A stretch of DNA of 64,000 nt from Lelliottia wanjuensis (GCF_030238365.1 NZ_JASSOT010000054.1:124001-188000); one strand, 5' to 3'. Positions 9,548-18,246 are shown, numbered from the stretch's first letter. The notes: generated by a model not told the origin, from the sequence alone. Program-made: numbers and translations.

Positions 9548-9566
9548 ATAGGTGTGTTATAAAATC

Positions 9567-9594
9567 AAAAAGGCCTGATTTTCAGGCCTTTTTT
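9567..9594 (+). terminator. Intrinsic terminator after the GH20 gene
   Basis: AAAAGGCCTGA-TTT-TCAGGCCTTTT forms an 11-bp stem with flanking A and T runs. Because the structure is symmetric it can end both the GH20 transcript and the converging minus-strand operon at 9606-10389. Confidence 0.92.
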
Positions 9595-9605
9595 GCATAA
9601 TTCAG

Positions 9606-9836
9606 TTAGATTTCTCGCCACTCACGCCCAAGATGACCTTCGAGTTTTCTGCGTAATAAAGTGGCAGAAGAGTGCTTTTTGCCCTTCGCCAGGCTGGCTT
9701 TGAGGTCATGCAGTTGTGCTTCAGGGTTGGCAGAATGCGCGTTCAACTCAGCAGACGCTAAGGCCTGAAATACCGTCTTCCCACCATTCCTGGAGGCGAG
9801 AAGTGCGCAGCGTTCTTGCTTAGTGTAAGACGACAT
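9606..9836 (-). CDS. Small protein of unknown function (76 aa), second gene of cassette
   Basis: I do not recognise this protein. It is 76 residues, hydrophilic and basic, beginning MSSYTKQERCALLASRNGGK, with a KKHSSATLLRRKLEGHLG segment and no membrane helix or signal peptide. Its start lies inside the end of the 189-aa gene (17-bp overlap), so the two are translated together and probably act together. The pair lies between a duplicated 3' end of the hexosaminidase gene and is a typical accessory cassette. A small partner overlapping a larger gene would fit an antitoxin or immunity-type role, but nothing in the sequence proves that. Confidence 0.6.
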   Translation of the reverse strand: MSSYTKQERCALLASRNGGKTVFQALASAELNAHSANPEAQLHDLKASLAKGKKHSSATLLRRKLEGHLGREWREI

Positions 9837-10389
9837 AGTTTGCTCTCCCCTCTGTAACTGTTTTGTACGCCTGTAAATCTTCTGATATCAGTGGTCGCGG
9901 GGCTTTCTTAAGCAACCCTGTCTTTTTATTATAACGCGGCTCATTTTTTAACCCAAGCATGTAGTCATAGATCTCTTCAAGCGTGATACGGCGACCCATA
10001 TCGACCACTCCGCCTGAGGCTGCCTGAAAAACGAAGCCACCAATATGAAATATCTCATTGTGTGCAATCAAAGCCAGTGAGACCGATTGCAACACGACAG
10101 CGCTGCCTAAGCCCTCAAATCTGACATGGCGAAAATCGGCCAAATTACCCATACCGTCAAAGACGTCAAAATACACTTCTGCCATGCCGTTAACCGGGAA
10201 TGGCACGCCTGCTGGCATTTCGTATCCGATCCGACTAAAGGTCATTTCCTCAACCAGACTTCCAATGATGACCGTGTAGGTTTCGTTACCGGCAACAAAC
10301 ACGTAGCTGTGGTGAACCCGACGATCATAGACGAACCTTTTCCTCCTCAGGCCGTAATCTTCAAGAAAAACTTCTTCTTCAATGCGCAC
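9820..10389 (-). CDS. Unknown protein (189 aa), first gene of cassette
   Basis: Not recognised. The protein has 189 residues, starts MRIEEEVFLEDYGLRRKRF, and appears soluble with a beta-rich first half (alternating hydrophobic stretches such as HHSYVFVAGNETYTVIIGSL and AEVYFDVFDG) and a more helical C-terminus ending YVVLH. No signal peptide, no membrane helix and no catalytic motif that I can name. It is transcribed first in a two-gene unit and overlaps the next gene by 17 bp. Base composition is lower in GC than the neighbouring mgtA and GH20 genes, which agrees with horizontal acquisition. Confidence 0.65.
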   Translation of the reverse strand: MRIEEEVFLEDYGLRRKRFVYDRRVHHSYVFVAGNETYTVIIGSLVEEMTFSRIGYEMPAGVPFPVNGMAEVYFDVFDGMGNLADFRHVRFEGLGSAVVLQSVSLALIAHNEIFHIGGFVFQAASGGVVDMGRRITLEEIYDYMLGLKNEPRYNKKTGLLKKAPRPLISEDLQAYKTVTEGRANYVVLH

Positions 10390-10563
10390 TCATTTTCCCC
10401 ATCTAAAGCATTATAAACTTTGTGGGTAAACCATACTCTTCGGGATAAAAAACAGGACGTTGGAAATGAGTTGAGTTTGGGAAAATGTGTAGCTGCTTCA
10501 GAGGAAAAGGCTGGCGAATGAAACGTTGCAAGAAAACCGTCAGCCTGGGCCGCAAAACATTAT

Positions 10564-10629
10564 GATGAGGGGGGATTGCGGCGGTTTATTCGCTGGATAA
10601 GTTGCTTAGGGCGGTGCGGAATCAGTAGG
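10564..10629 (+). repeat. Direct repeat copy 2: partial duplicate of the GH20 gene 3' end
   Basis: From 10564 the sequence reads like the last codons of the GH20 gene, including the stop (GCGGAATCAGTAG), about 1.08 kb downstream of the real one. One base is missing relative to copy 1. It has no start codon and is a fragment. The rest of the 10390-10654 stretch holds nothing else I can identify apart from the promoter region of the two-gene cassette. Confidence 0.85.
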
Positions 10630-10654
10630 TTTTTTCGGGATTCGTTGGGCATGG

Positions 10655-10923
10655 GAGGTGGTTCCGTTCACCTCATGATCAGCAGAATATAATCACTCTT
10701 TTACCTGTGAACGTGACAAGGGGGCTGCGCGGCCCCCTTGTCAATCCCCGCGCCCCGCCATGAAATCGGTGCTTCGCACTGCGCTCACCTCCCGGCCTGC
10801 TGCCTGCGGCCGGCTCGACTCGACATCCTGTCTCGTTTCGCCTCTGGTCGCCATCCCTGGCGCCCAGACCTTGTCATCCGGCCTCCGGTTCGCCGATTTC
10901 TGCGGGGACCAACACCGGTGCCA
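10655..10923 (+). repeat. Long inverted repeat, left arm, flanking a SymE-family gene
   Basis: About 270 bp whose reverse complement recurs at 11638-11907. Over the central ~185 bp I count roughly nine differences by eye. The arm contains a strong hairpin GACAAGGGGG...CCCCCTTGTC (10714-10741) and ends at CACCGGTGCC. The two arms face each other across the SymE-like gene at 10946-11422. Confidence 0.88.
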
Positions 10924-10945
10924 TATTCAGGCAACGGGCAGGAGA

Positions 10946-11422
10946 TTAAGCGGGACGAACCCAATCCTTCGACTGCCGCCTGCTCGCTGGAATATTCCCC
11001 GTATCATTCAGCGCCCCAGGAAATGTCTTCAACCACTCAGCCACGCGCTGTTGATTGATTCCCGCCACGCTCATTCCTTCCAGACATCCCCACAGCTCGC
11101 GGGTGTTTTGCGGGGTGATGATGATGCAGTCTGGCATGACGCGGATTTTTACCGGCATCCCGTCGATAAAACCGGCTTTTGGCAGCCACTCTCCGGCGAG
11201 CGGAAGGAAGCGATGACCCATACGGGAATAAAGTTCGCAGCAGGCGGCGCTGGACTGGGGCGTGTCGGCTCTCGCATGAGCCGTTGCCTCATTCAGGGCT
11301 TTGCCGTGCAGACGACGGGCGTCTTTTTTGCGAGTCACCTCGGGGAAATGATCATTACCCTCTGATCTCTCAGGATCTGTTTGGGCAATAGTGGGATCTG
11401 GCATAAACTCGTTGGCAGCCAT
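10946..11422 (-). CDS. SymE-family protein (type I toxin-like), N-terminally extended
   Basis: Related to SymE, the SOS-induced AbrB-fold protein of E. coli that acts on RNA/nucleoid and is normally silenced by the antisense RNA SymR. The SymE core is residues ~62-105: GHRFLPLAGEWLPKAGFIDG, then PVKIRVMPDCIIIT. This protein is 158 residues, longer than classical SymE (113), with an N-terminal tail and a different C-terminus. The start at 11422 has a good ribosome site (AAGGAG, 7 nt). Long inverted repeats enclose the gene. A second, canonical SymE is at 39771-40112. Toxicity is not shown by sequence; an antisense RNA would lie on the plus strand near 11400. Confidence 0.8.
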   Translation of the reverse strand: MAANEFMPDPTIAQTDPERSEGNDHFPEVTRKKDARRLHGKALNEATAHARADTPQSSAACCELYSRMGHRFLPLAGEWLPKAGFIDGMPVKIRVMPDCIIITPQNTRELWGCLEGMSVAGINQQRVAEWLKTFPGALNDTGNIPASRRQSKDWVRPA

Positions 11423-11637
11423 AATTAACTCCTTGTCAGTTTTTTGTGGTTAGCGGTGTAAGGGTGCTGTAACACCTTTGCATCGCGCTTCTTAATTTCC
11501 CGCTCTGATTAAACTCCTCATCGCGTAAGCCCAATTCTACTCTTCTGGATAAAAAAACAGTGCTTTCAAAATGGAGTAAATTCGCGAAATGCGAACGCTC
11601 TTCAGAGAAAATTAAAGCCGGAATGAAACGTTACATT

Positions 11638-11907
11638 TGGCACCGGTGTGGGTCCCCGCTGAAATCGGCGAACCGGAGGCCGGATGACAAGGTCTGGGCG
11701 CCAGGGATGGCGACCAGAGGCGAAACGAGACAGGGATGTCGAGTCGAGCCGACCGCGGGCAGCTGGCCGGGAGGTGAGCGCAGTGCGCAGCACCGATTTC
11801 TTGACGGGGCGCGGGGATTGAAAAGGGGGCCGCGCAGCCCCCTTTTCACGTTCACAGGTTATGAAGCATTTATATTCTGCCGAACATAAGGTGAACGGAA
11901 CAACCTC
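11638..11907 (-). repeat. Long inverted repeat, right arm, flanking a SymE-family gene
   Basis: Reverse-complement partner of 10655-10923. It contains the hairpin GAAAAGGGGG...CCCCCTTTTC (11820-11847) matching the one in the left arm. An open frame of 109 codons through this arm is a by-product of the repeat and not a gene. The remaining stretch 11423-11637 is the upstream region of the SymE-like gene; I see no other feature there. Confidence 0.88.
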
Positions 11908-11931
11908 AAAGGCTAAACAGAACAGCCCCAA

Positions 11932-12318
11932 TCAGCGACGAACCGCAATCGCCTCAATCTCAATCTTCACATCTTTCGGCAGACGCGCCACTTCCACGCA
12001 AGAACGCGCCGGGAAGGTCGCCTCGTGCTCGTTGAAGAACGCTTCGTAAGTGGCGTTAACGGTCGCAAAATCATTCAGATCTTTGACGAAAACAGTCGTT
12101 TTCACGATATCGCCCACTTTCAGGCCCGCGGATTCAACGATTGCTTTCACGTTTTCCAGCGACTGACGCGCCTGCGCCGCCACATCGTCTGGCACTTCGC
12201 CGGTTTTCGGGTTCACCGGGATCTGACCGGAAGTGATAATCATGCTGCCGAGATCTACGCCCTGAACGTAAGGACCGATAGCCGCTGGTGCATTTTCCGT
12301 CGCAAGTACTTTGCTCAT
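11932..12318 (-). CDS. ridA: 2-iminobutanoate/2-iminopropanoate deaminase RidA
   Basis: Cytosolic trimeric enzyme that hydrolyses reactive enamine/imine intermediates (2-aminoacrylate) produced by PLP enzymes such as threonine dehydratase. 128 residues, the usual length. The YjgF/RidA signature is present: GDIVKTTVFVKDLNDFATVN and PARSCVEVARLPKDVKIEIEAIA with the carboxylate-binding arginine in PARS. It lies between mgtA and pyrI, as in E. coli, although here two inserted accessory segments separate it from mgtA. Confidence 0.97.
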   Translation of the reverse strand: MSKVLATENAPAAIGPYVQGVDLGSMIITSGQIPVNPKTGEVPDDVAAQARQSLENVKAIVESAGLKVGDIVKTTVFVKDLNDFATVNATYEAFFNEHEATFPARSCVEVARLPKDVKIEIEAIAVRR

Positions 12319-12406
12319 GTTTTCTCCAGGATAACAGCGTTAAAAAGTTCCCGGCCATTATACACATCATCCTTCACGCCGCCTCTTCGTTGGCTGCGTC
12401 CTCATA

Positions 12407-12438
12407 CCCCGGTCACATAGTTTCCTATGCTCCCGGGG
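12407..12438. repeat. Imperfect hairpin in the ridA-pyrI intergenic repeat
   Basis: CCCCGGTCACATAG-TTTC-CTATGCTCCCGGGG forms a stem with small internal mismatches. It sits in the middle of a ~100-bp stretch (about 12371-12475) with the GCCGCCT...TTGGCTGCGTC character of a common enterobacterial intergenic repeat. It may mark the end of the pyrBI transcript. Confidence 0.55.
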
Positions 12439-12515
12439 ATATTCGGACTTGCCGCCTCGATGCGACGCGAATGATTTCGTGTAACCGGAGTCCGGGATCC
12501 CATTACCAACCTCAA

Positions 12516-12977
12516 TTAGTTGGCCAGCACCACATAATGAGAAAACTCTTTTTCGCAGTATTTGCATTTGAGTGCGATGTCATTCGCCCGTTTTTTCACT
12601 GCAAAACTGGACGAAACCGGCTCAGCATGACTGATGCAGTTGCTGTTCGGGCAAACCAGTACGTGCTCAATGCGTTCCGGTAAGTTCGGGCGTGATTTGC
12701 CCACCACTTCGTAATCGTCGATGCGATTCACCGTCGCGTCCGGGGCGTACAGGGACAGCTGGTTCACCTGCTCGTCGGTCAGGAAGGTGTTCTCGATTTT
12801 GATCAGGTCTTTGCGGCCCATCTCGCCGGACGGCAGGTTCAGGCCGATGGTGATGCGCTGGTCGGTTTCGGTCAGCTTGAACAGCGTCAACAGCTTAAAG
12901 CCCACCATCGCCGGGATATGGTCAATCACGGTGCCACGTTTGATGGCTTCAACCTGGAGTTTATTATCATGTGTCAT
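12516..12977 (-). CDS. pyrI: Aspartate carbamoyltransferase regulatory chain PyrI
   Basis: Regulatory subunit of ATCase that binds CTP/UTP or ATP and transmits allosteric control to PyrB. I start at the second ATG ([15 protein letters not shown]): the ribosome site AAGGGG lies too close to the first ATG at 12983 and at normal distance from this one, and 153 residues equals the E. coli length. The C-terminal zinc site is complete: CPNSNC and CKYC. It follows pyrB after 12 bp in one operon, giving the normal dodecameric c6r6 enzyme. Confidence 0.97.
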   Translation of the reverse strand: MTHDNKLQVEAIKRGTVIDHIPAMVGFKLLTLFKLTETDQRITIGLNLPSGEMGRKDLIKIENTFLTDEQVNQLSLYAPDATVNRIDDYEVVGKSRPNLPERIEHVLVCPNSNCISHAEPVSSSFAVKKRANDIALKCKYCEKEFSHYVVLAN

Positions 12978-12989
12978 TGTCATTTCCCC

Positions 12990-13922
12990 TTACAGAGCGA
13001 ATTCGCGATTCAGAACCAGTGCCAGTAACGCCTGGCGAGCGAAGATGCCGTTCCCGGCCTGCTGGAAGTACCAGGCGTGCGGCGTCTTGTCCACGTCGGT
13101 GGCGATTTCGTCGATGCGCGGCAGCGGGTGCAGCACTTTCATGTTCGTACGCGCGCCTTCAAGGTCACTGGCGCGCAGGATGAACTGGGCTTTGACGTTG
13201 GCGTACTCGGACGGGTCCAGACGCTCCTTCTGCACGCGGGTCATGTACAGAATATCCACTTCACCCATCACCTCTTCGATGCTGGCGTGCTGGCTCCACT
13301 GGATGCCTTTTTCGTCGAGCATATCGAGAATGTACTGCGGCATCGCCAGCGCGGCCGGGGCGATAAAGTAGAAACGGTTGCCGTTAAATTTCGCCAGCGC
13401 CTGGGCCAGAGAGTGGACGGTGCGGCCATATTTCAGGTCCCCAACCATCGCGATGTGCAGGTTTTCCAGACGCCCCTGAGTCTCCTGGATGGTGAACAGA
13501 TCCAGCAGGGTCTGCGTCGGATGCTGGTTCGCGCCGTCCCCGGCGTTCAGCACCGGAATGCCGCCGGAGAACTCGGTCGCCAGACGCGCCGCGCCTTCCT
13601 GCGGGTGGCGCATCACAATCGCGTCCACGTAGGTGCTGATGACGGAGATGGTGTCCGCCAGCGTCTCGCCTTTTTTGCCGAGCGACGTATTGCTGCCGTC
13701 GGAGAAACCGACCACGCTCGCGCCGAGGCGGTGCATCGAGGTCTCGAACGACAGACGAGTACGGGTGGAGGCTTCAAAGAAGCAGCTGGCGATCACTTTG
13801 TGCTTGAGCAGCTCGGGCTGTGGGTTGGCCTTCAGTTTTGCCGCGGTATCCAGAACCAGTTCCAGCTCTTCGCGGCTGAGGTCATTGATGGAAATGATGT
13901 GTTTTTGATAAAGCGGATTCAT
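12990..13922 (-). CDS. pyrB: Aspartate carbamoyltransferase catalytic chain PyrB
   Basis: First committed step of pyrimidine synthesis: carbamoyl phosphate plus aspartate gives N-carbamoyl-aspartate. 310 residues. The carbamoyl-phosphate site is visible as [14 protein letters not shown] and the aspartate-domain contacts as [10 protein letters not shown]. It is preceded by a leader peptide gene and an attenuator and followed directly by pyrI. Its substrate carbamoyl phosphate is also handled by the two ornithine carbamoyltransferases and carbamate kinase encoded nearby. Confidence 0.98.
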   Translation of the reverse strand: MNPLYQKHIISINDLSREELELVLDTAAKLKANPQPELLKHKVIASCFFEASTRTRLSFETSMHRLGASVVGFSDGSNTSLGKKGETLADTISVISTYVDAIVMRHPQEGAARLATEFSGGIPVLNAGDGANQHPTQTLLDLFTIQETQGRLENLHIAMVGDLKYGRTVHSLAQALAKFNGNRFYFIAPAALAMPQYILDMLDEKGIQWSQHASIEEVMGEVDILYMTRVQKERLDPSEYANVKAQFILRASDLEGARTNMKVLHPLPRIDEIATDVDKTPHAWYFQQAGNGIFARQALLALVLNREFAL

Positions 13923-13943
13923 GTTTATCTCCTGACGCCGGGC

Positions 13944-13970
13944 AAAAAAAAGCCCCTCAAATGAGGGGCT
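13944..13970 (-). terminator. pyrBI attenuator (intrinsic terminator in leader)
   Basis: On the minus strand AGCCCCTCA-TT-TGAGGGGCT is followed by eight T, ending 22 bp before the pyrB start. It overlaps the stop codon of the PyrL leader frame, so a ribosome closely following RNA polymerase prevents the hairpin. In E. coli low UTP makes polymerase pause in the leader U-tract and couples the ribosome, giving readthrough. Confidence 0.93.
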
Positions 13971-14061
13971 CTGGGAATAGGGTTATCAACGGGAAGAAAA
14001 ACGGCAGGCCAGCGTCTGTTTTCAGACGCGGTATGACTGTATGTCGTACACGCTTGACCAT
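13957..14061 (-). CDS. pyrL: pyrBI operon leader peptide PyrL (34 aa)
   Basis: Starts [20 protein letters not shown], continues through a FFFPLIT segment encoded by the T-rich pause region, and stops inside the terminator hairpin. E. coli PyrL has the same MV-x-x-VRH...PRLK[13 protein letters not shown] pattern but is 44 residues; this one ends earlier. A GGGAGGAA ribosome site precedes the ATG. Function: its translation decides whether the attenuator forms. Confidence 0.93.
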   Translation of the reverse strand: MVKRVRHTVIPRLKTDAGLPFFFPLITLFPEPLI

Positions 14062-14087
14062 GACTTCCTCCCGGCAAATTGTCGGGC

Positions 14088-14115
14088 ATTATACTCAGCT
14101 CGATTTTCTGATCAA
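14088..14115 (-). promoter_or_regulatory. pyrBI promoter (-35 TTGATC, -10 TATAAT)
   Basis: On the minus strand TTGATC and TATAAT are separated by 16 bp, 26 bp upstream of the PyrL start codon. The match to the sigma-70 consensus at -10 is perfect. Confidence 0.8.
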
Positions 14116-14161
14116 GCGATTAATGCACACTTTACTCAGTGCAAACGGTTCTATTTGAATA

Positions 14162-14641
14162 TTAATGCGTTCTGAGTAAATAATTAATTTGCTTGTGCAC
14201 CAGCGCCGTGCGCTTCACCACGCGGGGCGCGACCCAGACAATACTGCTTCCGGCCACCACACCTAAAATTTCCGGTAACTGGTGATAATCCAGAATTCGC
14301 GCCACGGCGCGGCCATATCCGGCGACGGTATGGATAAGGATAAACTCGCTGTTGTGCTCCACGCTGACCACCATTTCGGAGATCGAACGGGCCGCGTCCG
14401 GGGCGGGACGTAACTGCGGATTCATCGAATAAATCTTTTGCCCTTTGGCATTTCGAATTTTTATGACACCCAGCAATTTCAGCAGACGGGAGACGCTCGA
14501 CTGGCTGATGCTGTCAAACCCGCGCTCCTGCAGGTCTCGGCGGATCTCTTCCTGGGAAAGGTAGCTGTTCTCGCTAATCAGGCTCTGGCATACCGCGAGC
14601 TGAAGTTGTTCTTTTGGGGAGTATTCTCCATATTCCATCAT
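14162..14641 (-). CDS. ArgR-family arginine regulator, paralogue linked to the ADI cluster
   Basis: Second ArgR-type protein, expected to be an arginine-responsive hexameric DNA-binding regulator of the adjacent arginine deiminase genes. 159 residues: N-terminal winged helix with SQEEIRRDLQERGFDSISQSSVSRLL, then a C-terminal oligomerisation/arginine-binding domain. Normal chromosomal argR lies next to mdh in enterics, so this copy is a paralogue; Salmonella has a similar gene in the same place. It is last in the minus-strand row arcA-arcC-OTC-permease-argR, after a REP element. Whether it activates or represses cannot be read from the sequence. Confidence 0.87.
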   Translation of the reverse strand: MMEYGEYSPKEQLQLAVCQSLISENSYLSQEEIRRDLQERGFDSISQSSVSRLLKLLGVIKIRNAKGQKIYSMNPQLRPAPDAARSISEMVVSVEHNSEFILIHTVAGYGRAVARILDYHQLPEILGVVAGSSIVWVAPRVVKRTALVHKQINYLLRTH

Positions 14642-14672
14642 CTGGTTCCCATCTCTGTTGCCAACAAAAAAT

Positions 14673-14744
14673 GCCCGGTGGCGCTACGCTTACCGGGCCT
14701 GCAAAAAGATTACCGTAGGCCGGATAAGCGCAGCGCCATCCGGC
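14673..14744. repeat. REP pair (GCCGGATGGCGCTGCGCTTATCCGGC type)
   Basis: GCCCGGTGGCGCTACGCTTACCGGGC followed 20 bp on by the opposed unit GCCGGATAAGCGCAGCGCCATCCGGC. It lies between the permease and the ArgR paralogue, where it can stabilise the upstream mRNA. The same family recurs at 52782, 57025 and 58276. Confidence 0.9.
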
Positions 14745-14747
14745 AAA

Positions 14748-16151
14748 TCAGATAAGCGCACCCAGGCTTAACGTCGCCATAATCAGCACCGTCAAAATTC
14801 CCAGCAGCGGGGCGACCCACTTGAGATAACGCACGTACGGCACGCGCGCGATCGCCAGTCCACCCATCACCACGGCGGACGTCGGAGTGACCAGATTGAC
14901 AATCCCGGAAGCTGACTGGTACGCCGTCACGACCAGGTCGCGGTTGACGTTAGCGAAATCGGCGAGCGGTGCCATGATCGGCATCGTCAGAACGGCAAGG
15001 CCCGAGGAAGAAGGCACCAGAAACGACAGCACCACTTCCAGCCAGTACATGACGTTAATAAACGCCACCGTTGACAATCCCGTGACCATATCTTCCGCAC
15101 TGTGCAAAATCGTGTGCGTAATCATGCCCTTATCCATGATGACTACGATACCGCGCGCAATCCCAATAATCAGCGCGACGCCCAGCAAATCCCGCGCCCC
15201 GTTGATAAATGTTGAGGTCAGCTCCTCTTCGCTCATGCGGGCAATCAGGCCGACGATGATCGCGCTGGCGAGGAACACCGCAGAAATCTCCGCCATCCAC
15301 CAGCCGAGCACCGCCACGCCGTAGATCATTACCGCGAAGGCGAGAGCGAAAATCACCAGGATCACTTTGCGCACCGGGGTAAATTCCAGCGACTGCTCGC
15401 CTTTATCGCCGAGGAAATGCGCGCGGTTTTCAGCCTCTTTGTCGGCGACGATCGACAGGGTCGGATCCTGGCGCACCTTGCGGGCGTAGCGCATCACCCA
15501 CCACACGCAGATCACCCAGCCGATCGCCAGCAGCGCCACGCGGAGCATGATTCCGTTGGTGAACGGGATCCCGGCGGCGTTGGCGGCGATCACCGTGGCG
15601 AACGGGTTTATGGTGGAGCCGAGCGTGCCGATCCCCGCGCCGAGCAGCACGGTAGACGCCGCGACCACCGGATCAAAACGGGCGGCGAGCATCACCGGGA
15701 CGAGCAGCGTGTAGAACGGCAGCGACTCCTCCGCCATGCCGTAAATCGTCCCGCCCGCGGCGAACAGCGCCATCAGGATCGGGATCATCCACTCTTCGCG
15801 GCCCCGCAGTCGGGTGGTGACGCGCTCGATCCCGGCGTCAATCGCCCCGGTTTTGGTGACGATCCCGAGAAACCCGCCGATGATCAGAATAAACAGCGCG
15901 ACGTCGATCGCGCCTGCCTGGCCCGATTCAGGATCGTACAGCCCGGCGATGGGGGCCATCAGTACCGAAACGATCCCCTGCGGATGCGCGGCGACGTGCG
16001 CGTAAGTTCCGGCAATGGGCACTTCTTTGCCGAGCGTGGCGTTCATCGCCATCTGGTACTGCCCGGCCGGAACAATCCAGCTCAGGGCGGCGACCACGGC
16101 GATCAGGAAAAAGAGAATGGTGTAAGCGGAAGGAAATTTGAACTTGCCCAT
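14748..16151 (-). CDS. YfcC/DcuC-family permease, probable arginine-ornithine exchanger of the ADI cluster
   Basis: Inner-membrane carrier of 467 residues with about 11-13 hydrophobic helices and family segments such as IIGGFLGIVTKTGAID, TIYGMAEESLPFY and VPSSSGLAVLTMPIMAPL. Position in the ADI cluster (47 bp after the OTC gene) suggests it brings in arginine and exports ornithine, the role of ArcD. It belongs to the YfcC/C4-dicarboxylate-carrier superfamily and not to the APC-type ArcD, so the substrate is inferred from context only. Confidence 0.85.
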   Translation of the reverse strand: MGKFKFPSAYTILFFLIAVVAALSWIVPAGQYQMAMNATLGKEVPIAGTYAHVAAHPQGIVSVLMAPIAGLYDPESGQAGAIDVALFILIIGGFLGIVTKTGAIDAGIERVTTRLRGREEWMIPILMALFAAGGTIYGMAEESLPFYTLLVPVMLAARFDPVVAASTVLLGAGIGTLGSTINPFATVIAANAAGIPFTNGIMLRVALLAIGWVICVWWVMRYARKVRQDPTLSIVADKEAENRAHFLGDKGEQSLEFTPVRKVILVIFALAFAVMIYGVAVLGWWMAEISAVFLASAIIVGLIARMSEEELTSTFINGARDLLGVALIIGIARGIVVIMDKGMITHTILHSAEDMVTGLSTVAFINVMYWLEVVLSFLVPSSSGLAVLTMPIMAPLADFANVNRDLVVTAYQSASGIVNLVTPTSAVVMGGLAIARVPYVRYLKWVAPLLGILTVLIMATLSLGALI

Positions 16152-16198
16152 GATGTTCTCCTTGCCCCGGCGCAGCCTGTGGCCGCGCCGGGCGGTGA

Positions 16199-17203
16199 TT
16201 AGTCGCCGAGTGTCGCCACCATGACCGCTTTAATGGTGTGCATGCGGTTCTCTGCTTCGTCGAAGACGATAGAGTTCGGGGATTCGAAGACCTCTTCCGT
16301 CACTTCCAGCCCTTTCAGGCCGTACGCCATCTCGATTTCGCGGCCCACTTTGGTGTGTTCGTTGTGGAACGCCGGCAGGCAGTGCATGAATTTCACGTTT
16401 GGATTGCCGGTGGCTTTCATCACCTGGGCGTTGATCTGGTACGGCGTCATCAGGCTCACGCGCTCTGCCCAGGCCTCTTTCGGCTCGCCCATCGACACCC
16501 AGACGTCGGTGTAGAGGAAATCGGTGCCCTGGACGCCTTCGTTCACGTCGTCAGTGAGGGTGATGCGCGCCCCGGTCTCTTTGGCGATGGCGCGGCACTG
16601 CTCGACCAGCCCGGCTTCCGGCCAGAAGGATTTCGGGGCGACCAGGCGGATGTCCATCCCCATCTTCGCCGCGCCGACCATCAGGGAGTTGCCCATGTTG
16701 TTCCGCGCATCGCCCAGATAGGCGAAGCTCAGCTCCGGCAGGGTTTTGCCCGGCGCGTGCTCGAGCATGGTCATCAGATCGGCGAGGATTTGCGTCGGGT
16801 GGAATTCGTTGGTCAGGCCGTTCCACACCGGCACGCCCGCGAACTCGCCGAGCTCTTCGACGATTTCCTGGCCGTAGCCGCGATACTCGATGCCGTCATA
16901 CATGCGGCCCAGCACGCGGGCGGTGTCTTTCATCGACTCTTTATGGCCAATCTGCGATCCGCTTGGGCCGAGGTAGGTGACCTGCGCGCCCTGGTCGAAC
17001 GCGCCCACTTCAAAGGCGCAGCGCGTGCGGGTGGAGGTTTTTTCGAAGATCAGGGCGATGTTTTTGCCGACTAACGTCTGTTTTTCACGCCCGGCTTTTT
17101 TGGCGGCTTTGAGGTCGATGGCGAGATCGATCAGGTACTGGATTTCTGCCGGGGTGTAGTCCAGCAGTTTGAGGAAGTTGCGGTTTTTCAGGTTGATGGT
17201 CAT
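16199..17203 (-). CDS. arcB: Ornithine carbamoyltransferase of the ADI cluster (catabolic type by context)
   Basis: Interconverts citrulline plus phosphate and ornithine plus carbamoyl phosphate. I chose the ATG at 17203 ([18 protein letters not shown]), preceded by AAGGAT; the longer frame only reads through the upstream repeat. 334 residues with the carbamoyl-phosphate loop STRTR, the FHPTQ motif and the ornithine-site HCLPAFH. It is clearly paralogous to argI at 20705-21712. Placed between carbamate kinase and the permease it should work in the phosphorolytic direction, feeding carbamoyl phosphate to ArcC. Many annotations would call it argF. Confidence 0.93.
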   Translation of the reverse strand: MTINLKNRNFLKLLDYTPAEIQYLIDLAIDLKAAKKAGREKQTLVGKNIALIFEKTSTRTRCAFEVGAFDQGAQVTYLGPSGSQIGHKESMKDTARVLGRMYDGIEYRGYGQEIVEELGEFAGVPVWNGLTNEFHPTQILADLMTMLEHAPGKTLPELSFAYLGDARNNMGNSLMVGAAKMGMDIRLVAPKSFWPEAGLVEQCRAIAKETGARITLTDDVNEGVQGTDFLYTDVWVSMGEPKEAWAERVSLMTPYQINAQVMKATGNPNVKFMHCLPAFHNEHTKVGREIEMAYGLKGLEVTEEVFESPNSIVFDEAENRMHTIKAVMVATLGD

Positions 17204-17237
17204 GTGGTGATCCTTTTTAAATTTGAGTTGTCTGGTG

Positions 17238-17314
17238 CCCTCACCCCGGCCCTCTCCCAAGGGGAGAGGGAGTATGAGTTCCCTCTCCCCTTGGGAGAGG
17301 GTTAGGGTGAGGGG
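17238..17314. repeat. BIME-like palindromic repeat, copy 2 (CCCTCACCC type)
   Basis: CCCTCACCCCGGCCCTCTCCC...GGGAGAGGGTTAGGGTGAGGGG, same family as 6922-6998 and 20600-20687. It fills the 121-bp gap between arcC and the OTC gene and could adjust relative mRNA stability inside the operon. Confidence 0.85.
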
Positions 17315-17324
17315 AAAATACGAA

Positions 17325-18236
17325 TCAATTGCGAATCAACGTCCCTTTATCCCCCGCCAGAATCGCGGCGCCATCGGCCAGCGCGCCGATCCCGGCGATG
17401 CCGTTGCACGCCTCGACAAATTCACGGCAGGCGCTCACTTTCGGCCCCATCGATCCGGCGTCGAACTGCATGGTTTTGAGGACATCCGGCGAGACCTGCG
17501 CCAGCGGGCGCTGGGTCGGCGTGCCCCAGTCGAGGTACACCGCGTCAGCGTCCGTGAGGATCAGCAGCGCATCGGCTTCTATCTGACGGGCCAGCAGGGC
17601 GGCGGAGAGATCTTTGTCGATCACCGCTTCAATGCCGTGGTAGCCGTTGGCGTTTTCCACCACCGGAACACCGCCGCCGCCGTTGCAAATCACCAGGTGA
17701 TCGCGGGCGATAAGGGCGGTGATAGCGTCGCTCTCGACGATGCGTTTCGGCTGCGGGGAGGGCACCACGCGGCGGAAGTAGCTCCCGTCGGCCTTAAACA
17801 CCCAGCCTTTTTCCGCCTGCAGGGTTTTCGCCTGCTCTTCGCTGTACACCGGGCCGATGTATTTGGTCGGGTTGCGAAACGCCGGGTCGGCGGCGTCGAC
17901 TTCGACCTGAGTCAGCAGCACGCTCACTTCGCGCTGCGGCAGGTTGTTTTTCAGCGCTTGCTGGAGCATGTAGCCGATCATTCCCTGGCTTTCGGCGCCG
18001 AGGATGTCGAGTGGGTAGGGTGTGACCTTGTCGTAGGCGCTGTTCTGCAGCGCCAGTAGCCCGACCTGCGGGCCGTTACCGTGAACCAGCACCACGCGCC
18101 ACTGAGCGGTGAGTCCGGCGATCGTGCGGGCGGCCAGCTCGATGTTCTGACGCTGAATATCCGCTTCCAGCGGCTCGCCGCGTTTGAGCAGCGCATTGCC
18201 GCCCAGTGCCACGACCAGAGTGGGTTTTCTTTCCAT
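17325..18236 (-). CDS. arcC: Carbamate kinase ArcC
   Basis: Last step of the ADI pathway: carbamoyl phosphate plus ADP gives ATP, CO2 and ammonia. 303 residues, amino-acid-kinase fold, with [14 protein letters not shown] at the N-terminus, [13 protein letters not shown], the central [13 protein letters not shown], and [15 protein letters not shown]. It starts 10 bp after arcA on the same strand, so the genes are cotranscribed. This is the ATP-yielding step of anaerobic arginine use. Confidence 0.95.
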   Translation of the reverse strand: MERKPTLVVALGGNALLKRGEPLEADIQRQNIELAARTIAGLTAQWRVVLVHGNGPQVGLLALQNSAYDKVTPYPLDILGAESQGMIGYMLQQALKNNLPQREVSVLLTQVEVDAADPAFRNPTKYIGPVYSEEQAKTLQAEKGWVFKADGSYFRRVVPSPQPKRIVESDAITALIARDHLVICNGGGGVPVVENANGYHGIEAVIDKDLSAALLARQIEADALLILTDADAVYLDWGTPTQRPLAQVSPDVLKTMQFDAGSMGPKVSACREFVEACNGIAGIGALADGAAILAGDKGTLIRN

Positions 18237-18246
18237 GATGGCTCCT

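Noticed and set aside
11560-11889. 109-codon plus-strand open frame between the SymE-like gene and ridA
   Set aside because: It lies largely within the right arm of the long inverted repeat, has no convincing ribosome site, and the left arm gives corresponding frames; it is a by-product of the repeat.
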